DNA of 5,440 nt, from contig JAQXFA010000156.1 in the NCBI GenBank assembly GCA_029250565.1, forward strand, positions 1 through 5,440, in the 5' to 3' direction. This stretch comes from Candidatus Thalassarchaeaceae archaeon. GTDB taxonomy: Archaea > Thermoplasmatota > Poseidoniia > Poseidoniales > Thalassarchaeaceae. Each line of letters starts with the position of its first letter. Position 1 is the first letter of the stretch. A program made the translations under genes and the position numbers. Under the pieces are notes generated by a model. The model searched no databases, was not told where the DNA came from, and saw only the letters and a program-made list of their open reading frames with translations. Below are positions 4,598 to 5,440 of the stretch, one piece after another.

Positions 4598-5440
4598 TCA
4601 CTCTCCGGTGCGACGGATACGTGGTTCAAAGAAAGTTAGATCAAGCCCTTCAGCTAAGCCGATGATGTCAATCAGGATTTTCTCACGCTCTTGTTTTTCT
4701 TCAAGTCCACCGCTGACATTCCAGTATAGATTGATTCCAATTTCAATCGAATCCTTAGAAATCGCAGATACTAGTGCATAGGAATCATCTTCTTTCTGAG
4801 TTTTTGCATTCTTACGAATCAAATCTTCAATTCCACGGCAGAATGATTCTACTGCCTTTGAGTCACTTGCTAGGTCAAGGTATAGTGTCGGTTGATATCT
4901 GCGCCACCTTCGCTTGCCGAAGTTCTCAATGTTCTTGTGTACCAAAGATGCGTTTGGTAGAGTGACTACTGTATCAGCGCTAGTACGAATGAGGGTAGTA
5001 CGAATTCCAACCTCAATTACTTCACCTTCAAGGTTTCCAACTTTAATCCAGTCACCCATTTTGAAGGGGCGATCAAGTAGAAGTGTGACTGCTCCAAATA
5101 GGTTACCAATCGTGTCTTTTGCGGCAAAAGCAATGGCTAATCCACCCACTCCAAGACCCGCTACAATTGTGGTTAAATTGAAATTGAAGGCACTAGCAAT
5201 TGCAAGAATACCAAACATTAGAATGACAAATCGCAATATGCTTTCAACTGCAGAGATGAGAGTTTTCTCAGTACCGTCTAGAACACCATCGTCATCCCAC
5301 CAAAGGACAAGTAATTGAATTAATTCAACCATATACATTAGGCCGAACATTGCACCAACCATGAAGGTAGTTTCACCAATTGCAGTTAGCCAATACTCGT
5401 AGGCAGATGGTAGGGTAATAACTGATCCTGGTTCAGCCGC
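4598..5440 (-). CDS. MscS-family mechanosensitive ion channel (N-terminus outside window)
   Basis: The frame is open to the window edge, giving 280 residues; the ATG at 5362 is within it and probably not the start. There are hydrophobic helices at about residues 16-47 and 60-85. The pore-lining helix follows at 89-122, with the Gly/Ala pattern VAGLGVGGLAIAFAAKD and NLFGAVTLLLDRPF. The beta domain signature KMGDWIKVG...GEVIEVGIRTTLIRT (127-152) and TLPNASL (159-165) are the hallmark of MscS. Residues about 178-276 form the alpha/beta cytoplasmic vestibule. The role is to release solutes through the cytoplasmic membrane on hypo-osmotic shock. Its stop overlaps the translation signal of gpmA, so the two are almost surely co-transcribed. 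The name mscS would fit by family, but orthology to the E. coli gene is not shown. An extra helix may lie further upstream. Confidence 0.93.
   Translation of the reverse strand, partial: AAEPGSVITLPSAYEYWLTAIGETTFMVGAMFGLMYMVELIQLLVLWWDDDGVLDGTEKTLISAVESILRFVILMFGILAIASAFNFNLTTIVAGLGVGGLAIAFAAKDTIGNLFGAVTLLLDRPFKMGDWIKVGNLEGEVIEVGIRTTLIRTSADTVVTLPNASLVHKNIENFGKRRWRRYQPTLYLDLASDSKAVESFCRGIEDLIRKNAKTQKEDDSYALVSAISKDSIEIGINLYWNVSGGLEEKQEREKILIDIIGLAEGLDLTFFEPRIRRTGE
4601..4606 (-). promoter_or_regulatory. Shine-Dalgarno sequence deciding the gpmA start, inside the mscS coding end
   Basis: On the minus strand GGAGAG (complement of 4601-4606) is the last part of the mscS coding sequence (codons for Gly-Glu). 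The next seven bases include the mscS TGA (4598-4600), and then comes TTG at 4593. The spacing is ideal and indicates translational coupling of gpmA to mscS. Confidence 0.6.

Noticed and set aside
4914..5318. Forward 134-aa open frame opposite the MscS pore and beta domain
   Set aside because: The minus frame carries the unmistakable MscS signature; this one is its complement.

Overview
The window looks like a chromosomal segment of a planktonic archaeon, most likely Marine Group II / Poseidoniales (Euryarchaeota). This is inferred from three things. The first gene ends in a proline-rich tail capped by a GWTxEQWxYYGxxWL-type motif, following a DxDGWSD-type calcium loop and a membrane helix, a layout I associate with this group. 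The base composition is moderate, and the gene start signals mix Shine-Dalgarno (GAGGT, GGAGAG) with TATA-like leaderless ones. No rRNA or tRNA gene is present, so the assignment is not proven.

Layout, left to right. (1) 1-417 (+): the 3' end of a surface-anchored protein with a calcium-binding loop, one membrane helix and a proline-rich cytoplasmic tail. (2) 452-1411 (+): an atypical/extended SDR (NAD(P)-binding epimerase/reductase-like, NDUFA9-like). (3) 1474-2019 (-): a stand-alone HAD phosphatase resembling the HAD half of HAD-UbiA fusion proteins, convergent with the SDR. (4) 2101-3411 (+): a 436-aa protein, divergent from the HAD gene, that reads like a degenerate APH/protein-kinase fold (pseudokinase) with a C-terminal two-helix membrane hairpin. 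(5) 3466-3996 (+): an unrecognised 176-aa cysteine/histidine-containing protein with a likely leaderless promoter. (6) 3997-4593 (-): 2,3-bisphosphoglycerate-dependent phosphoglycerate mutase, convergent with gene 5 with no base between the two stop codons. (7) 4598-5440 (-): an MscS-type mechanosensitive channel missing its N-terminus at the window edge, co-transcribed with and overlapping the translation signals of gpmA.

How they may work together: mscS and gpmA form a tight operon in which the ribosome-binding site and start of gpmA straddle the mscS stop codon. The SDR, HAD and pseudokinase-like genes lie together in convergent/divergent order. A shared role in lipid, isoprenoid or sugar metabolism is possible, but it is only suggested by family resemblance. 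There is no CRISPR array, insertion sequence, integrase or toxin-antitoxin pair, and no gene-free stretch longer than about 90 bases. The points most worth following are the membrane-anchored pseudokinase candidate, the proline-rich cytoplasmic tail with its tryptophan/tyrosine cap, the orphan 176-aa protein, and the hairpin centred on the back-to-back stop codons.
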